Below, one piece after another: positions 61,657 to 64,000 of a DNA stretch of 64,000 bases. The notes beneath the pieces are model-generated. The model was not told the origin of the DNA. It saw only the letters and a program-made list of their open reading frames with translations, and searched no databases. Position 1 is the stretch's first letter, and the number at the start of each line of letters is the position of its first letter. This DNA comes from Pyramidobacter porci (lineage in GTDB: Bacteria > Synergistota > Synergistia > Synergistales > Dethiosulfovibrionaceae). The stretch is taken from contig NZ_VUNH01000001.1 in the NCBI RefSeq assembly GCF_009695745.1, positions 338,229 through 402,228 on the forward strand, read 5' to 3'. Made by a program: the position numbers and the translations under genes.

Positions 61657-62475
61657 TTAATCCTCCATTTCTTTATAAACGCTACTGCCCTCGAAAATGG
61701 GGCGTTGCGTGTTCACGAACTCGCCAAGAACATATTTGCCCACAAGCTCCTCCGGCGCCTTTTTCTCCGCCTGGGCCTTGAGGACGCAGCGGGAGCGCAT
61801 CCAGTCCTGCACCCTGACAGCGTCGCCCGTGTTCAGAGCGTAGCGGCCGTAGTGCGTCGGACACTGGGAGATGACTTCGAGCAGACCAAATCCTTTGTGC
61901 TGAAGCCCTTTCCTAAAAAGCTGATCAAGGAGCGGCAGATTTGTCGTGCTGGCGCGCGCCACATATGTCGCGCCGGCCGCCTCGGCCATCTTGCAGATGT
62001 CAAACGGCGGTTCACCGCTGCCATAGGGAGTCGTCATCGTGACGCTGTGCGCCGGCGTCATCGGGGCCACCTGTCCGCCGGTCATCGCAAAGTTGAAGTT
62101 GTTCACGACAACCATCAGAACATCAAGGTTCCTCCGGCAGGCGTGAATCAGATGGTTTCCACCAATGGAAGCACAGTCTCCGTCGCCTGCAAAGACGACG
62201 ACGCGCGTTTCCAGATAGTGCAGCTTGATTCCAGTGGCCCACGGAAGAGTTCTGCCGTGGACTCCATGAAGCATGTCAACATTCATATACACAGGAATGC
62301 GCGCCGTGCAACCGACGCCTGCCACGGCCACCATCGTGTTCAGATCAATATTGAGAGCGTCCACGCTGCGAAGGAACGACGTGAGCACCTGTCCACAGCC
62401 GCAGCCGGGGCAGAAAAAGTGAGGCAGTTTTTCCTCACGAAGGTATTTACGAAGAGGATTGATCTTTTTGTCCAT
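61657..62475 (-). CDS. korB: 2-oxoacid:ferredoxin oxidoreductase beta subunit (TPP-binding)
   Basis: The 272 aa subunit has FFCPGCGCGQVL near residue 21, with Fe-S Cys, then AGVGCTARIPVYMNVDMLHGVHGRTLPWATG and the thiamine diphosphate motif FAGDGDCASIGGNH ... VVVNNFNFAMTGGQ near 110-140. It forms the catalytic core with korA. The start at 62475 has GGAGG nine bases upstream, with the ribosome site in the korA end. Confidence 0.94.
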   Translation of the reverse strand: MDKKINPLRKYLREEKLPHFFCPGCGCGQVLTSFLRSVDALNIDLNTMVAVAGVGCTARIPVYMNVDMLHGVHGRTLPWATGIKLHYLETRVVVFAGDGDCASIGGNHLIHACRRNLDVLMVVVNNFNFAMTGGQVAPMTPAHSVTMTTPYGSGEPPFDICKMAEAAGATYVARASTTNLPLLDQLFRKGLQHKGFGLLEVISQCPTHYGRYALNTGDAVRVQDWMRSRCVLKAQAEKKAPEELVGKYVLGEFVNTQRPIFEGSSVYKEMED

Positions 62476-62479
62476 CGCT

Positions 62480-63625
62480 CTACGCCTCCAGCAGGAACTG
62501 AAGAATCTCTTCAACCGAATGTCCAGAACCCCTGTCGCAGTCAATGCGCCCTGTCTCGCATTTGCCGCGCGTCGTGACTGCGCAGATTCGCTCGATTTCC
62601 GTGGCATAGCGCCCCATGTTCATCTCGACAGAGAACACCTTTCTGCAGTTCTGAGCGACTTCGGCGATGGCCTTGTCCGGCACGGGCCAGACTGTATCGA
62701 GTTTTAAAACGCCGGTTTTGATTCCGCGCTCACGCGCCATCAAAGCGGCCTCGCGCGCCGGACGGGCCTCACTGCCGTACGCGATGAGGGCAATCTCCGC
62801 GTCGTCAAGGTCAAAACGCTCCGCCTGGACAATTTTGTCCCTGTTCTCTGTAATTTTGCCGGCAATCCTCTTGTAGAGCCTCTCGTAAATCTGCGGGCTC
62901 CAGTCGATTCCGCCGTACTCGTCGTGCGGGTTGATGGAATAGATTGTGTGGTAGCCGCGTCCAAGTCCAGCAAAATCGGGCACGCCGTACTCCTTATCAC
63001 TCATGAACGGCTTGTAGTCGTCCGGCGTGTCCGTGGTCCACTTGCGATTCACGACTTGAATGTCCTTCTCCTCGGGGATGACGAGCCTCTCGCGCATCAA
63101 CGATATTGTCATTTCCGACATGACGACAACTGGCGCGCGGTACTCTTCAGCAAGGTTGAATGCTTTGATTGTATAGTCGAACATCTCCTGCACGGACGAC
63201 GGCGCGAGAACAATCATCTCGTGGATGCCTGCAGGCCCCCAGCGAAGCTGCATCACATCGTCCTGCGTTGCGAAGTTTTCGCCACGACAACGCATGACAT
63301 CAAGAACGACCATCGGTGCCTCAATCGCTATGCCGTACTCGAATCCTTCCATAAAATAGTCGAATCCCGCGCTGGCCGTGGCCGTCATCGGCTTGGCCCC
63401 CGCAAGGGAGGCGGACGTTACGGCATAGATGGAACACAGCTCGTCCTCTCCCTGAAGGAAGACTCCACCTACTGCCGGAAGACGCCGCGCCATTCTCTCC
63501 GAAACCTCGTTCGCCGGGGTGATCGGGTAACCAGCAAAAAAGTTGCAGCCGGCCGCGAGAGCTCCTTCAACAGCGGCGTAGTTGCCCAGCATAAAATGCG
63601 TCCCGGTCAATACTCGCTTCTCCAT
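62480..63625 (-). CDS. korA: 2-oxoacid:ferredoxin oxidoreductase alpha subunit
   Basis: The 381 aa subunit begins with the pyrimidine-binding domain: GNYAAVEGALAAGCNFFAGYPITPANEVSERM near residue 14, then TATASAGFDYFMEGFEYGIAIE and QDDVMQLRWGPAG, and ends in the C-terminal transketolase-like domain (IALIAYGSEARPAREA ... VFSVEMNMG). It is first in the series, so the operon starts with the energy-yielding step. GAGGAGG lies 12 bases upstream of ATG 63625; an earlier TTG at 63724 is less likely. Confidence 0.94.
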   Translation of the reverse strand: MEKRVLTGTHFMLGNYAAVEGALAAGCNFFAGYPITPANEVSERMARRLPAVGGVFLQGEDELCSIYAVTSASLAGAKPMTATASAGFDYFMEGFEYGIAIEAPMVVLDVMRCRGENFATQDDVMQLRWGPAGIHEMIVLAPSSVQEMFDYTIKAFNLAEEYRAPVVVMSEMTISLMRERLVIPEEKDIQVVNRKWTTDTPDDYKPFMSDKEYGVPDFAGLGRGYHTIYSINPHDEYGGIDWSPQIYERLYKRIAGKITENRDKIVQAERFDLDDAEIALIAYGSEARPAREAALMARERGIKTGVLKLDTVWPVPDKAIAEVAQNCRKVFSVEMNMGRYATEIERICAVTTRGKCETGRIDCDRGSGHSVEEILQFLLEA

Positions 63626-63771
63626 CGTTGATTGAATCCTCCTCAGAAAAGGTGCTGTCGCGAGTGCTGACAGCTCCACCGATTCGTGTTCCTGTTCTAG
63701 GTTCTGAAAAGATGTGGTGTTCAAAATTCGACTTTTGGACTTTCCCTATCCCCTGTGGTTGAACAAAAGAA

Positions 63772-63787
63772 TGAATTATTTAATTCA
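63772..63787. promoter_or_regulatory. Palindrome TGAATTATTTAATTCA, candidate operator 2
   Basis: A perfect 16 bp palindrome in the korA leader sharing TGAAT/ATTCA half sites with the palindrome at 63802; the centres are 29 bp apart. Confidence 0.6.
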
Positions 63788-63801
63788 AAATAAAATTCTG
63801 C

Positions 63802-63815
63802 ATGAATTTATTCAT
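63802..63815. promoter_or_regulatory. Palindrome ATGAATTTATTCAT, candidate operator 1
   Basis: A perfect 14 bp palindrome that covers the expected transcription start of the korA promoter. A bound repressor here would block initiation. Confidence 0.6.
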
Positions 63816-63819
63816 TAAA

Positions 63820-63848
63820 ATAGTAACTGAAGTGGCGTTATCTGTCAA
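63820..63848 (-). promoter_or_regulatory. Promoter of the kor-suc-liv operon
   Basis: On the minus strand consensus TTGACA (63848-63843) and TACTAT (63825-63820) are separated by 17 bp. It is the only strong promoter seen ahead of the 16-gene series. The -35 box is only 10 bp from the IS481-type element end. Confidence 0.85.
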
Positions 63849-63858
63849 GACCCAATTT

Positions 63859-64000
63859 TGTTGCTATCGTTGCTCAGTGATAAAGTCCCCCATAACTGTT
63901 CCAGGAAAATGTCACTCTGAGATAATAGCATCCATGAAACAGGAGCGAATGACATTGTTACGAAAGGAACTGAATCGTATCAGAGTTATCGGAGCGCTTG
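63859..64000 (+). mobile_element. IS481-family element, left end (runs out of the window)
   Basis: The end begins TGTTGCTATCGTTG and matches the remnant at 42220 over most of 60 bases (GATAAAGTC-CCCATAAC, GAAAATG). It is in the same orientation as that remnant. A transposase start follows. The rest lies beyond the window, so intactness is unknown. Confidence 0.8.
63949..64000 (+). CDS. IS481-family transposase, N-terminal part
   Basis: The frame starts at ATG 63949 with AGGAG just ahead and reads MTLLRKELNRIRVIGAL to the window edge; an in-frame ATG at 63934 is an alternative. It would contain the helix-turn-helix missing from the remnant at 42285. Identification rests on the IS end it follows. 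Confidence 0.65.
   Translation, partial: MTLLRKELNRIRVIGAL

Overview
The window is a piece of a GC-rich, diderm, fermentative bacterial chromosome, most likely from the Synergistota (Pyramidobacter/Jonquetella-like). This is inferred from the gene mix: a Skp/OmpH chaperone, HtrA and a trimeric autotransporter show an outer membrane; NfnAB, a ferredoxin-linked 2-oxoacid oxidoreductase with an acyl-CoA synthetase, a Liv-type importer, an AGCS symporter and a methylmalonyl-CoA epimerase fit an amino-acid fermenter; hypAB indicates a NiFe enzyme. No 16S gene is present, so the taxon is not proven.

1-13.5 kb is housekeeping: hypB/hypA (minus), mutY and a glutaredoxin-like gene (plus), tRNA-Asn, rplM-rpsI with a long leader, nicotinate phosphoribosyltransferase, secG, a cell-wall amidase-gerM-rph-rdgB series preceded by a PHP-domain gene and pmbA, tRNA-Ile and htrA. 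13.5-24 kb holds a Skp-like chaperone, a 5 kb trimeric autotransporter with internal repeats and a coiled-coil tail after its barrel, lemA, an alanine symporter and a Sel1-repeat protein. Two perfect parS-like palindromes lie here. 24-42 kb holds B3/4, epimerase, prepilin-peptidase and isochorismatase genes, tRNA-Pro, smpB-ssrA, a RelB/YafQ toxin-antitoxin pair, an IclR regulator, trpS, membrane and hypothetical genes, a TtcA-like thiolase, pgi, nfnAB and a three-domain glycosyltransferase.

42.2-48.8 kb is accessory DNA: a deleted IS481-family element, small genes (Cys-rich, NTF2-like), an RlmD-type methyltransferase, an RpiR regulator, and an IS200-type element with a decayed IS5-type element inserted into its transposase gene. 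48.8-63.6 kb is one minus-strand series of 16 genes: 2-oxoacid:ferredoxin oxidoreductase (korABC), ADP-forming acyl-CoA synthetase (sucCD-like), ferredoxin, aminotransferase, M29-like peptidase/hydrolase, two phosphotriesterase-family hydrolases, a nitrilase-family amidase and a LivHMGFK importer. The genes read as a complete route: import an amide- or ester-masked amino acid, unmask it, transaminate it, oxidatively decarboxylate the 2-oxoacid and gain ATP from the acyl-CoA. It has one strong promoter with paired TGAAT/ATTCA palindromes, and an IS481-type element starts 10 bp upstream of that promoter's -35 box. This series is the most interesting candidate system in the window.
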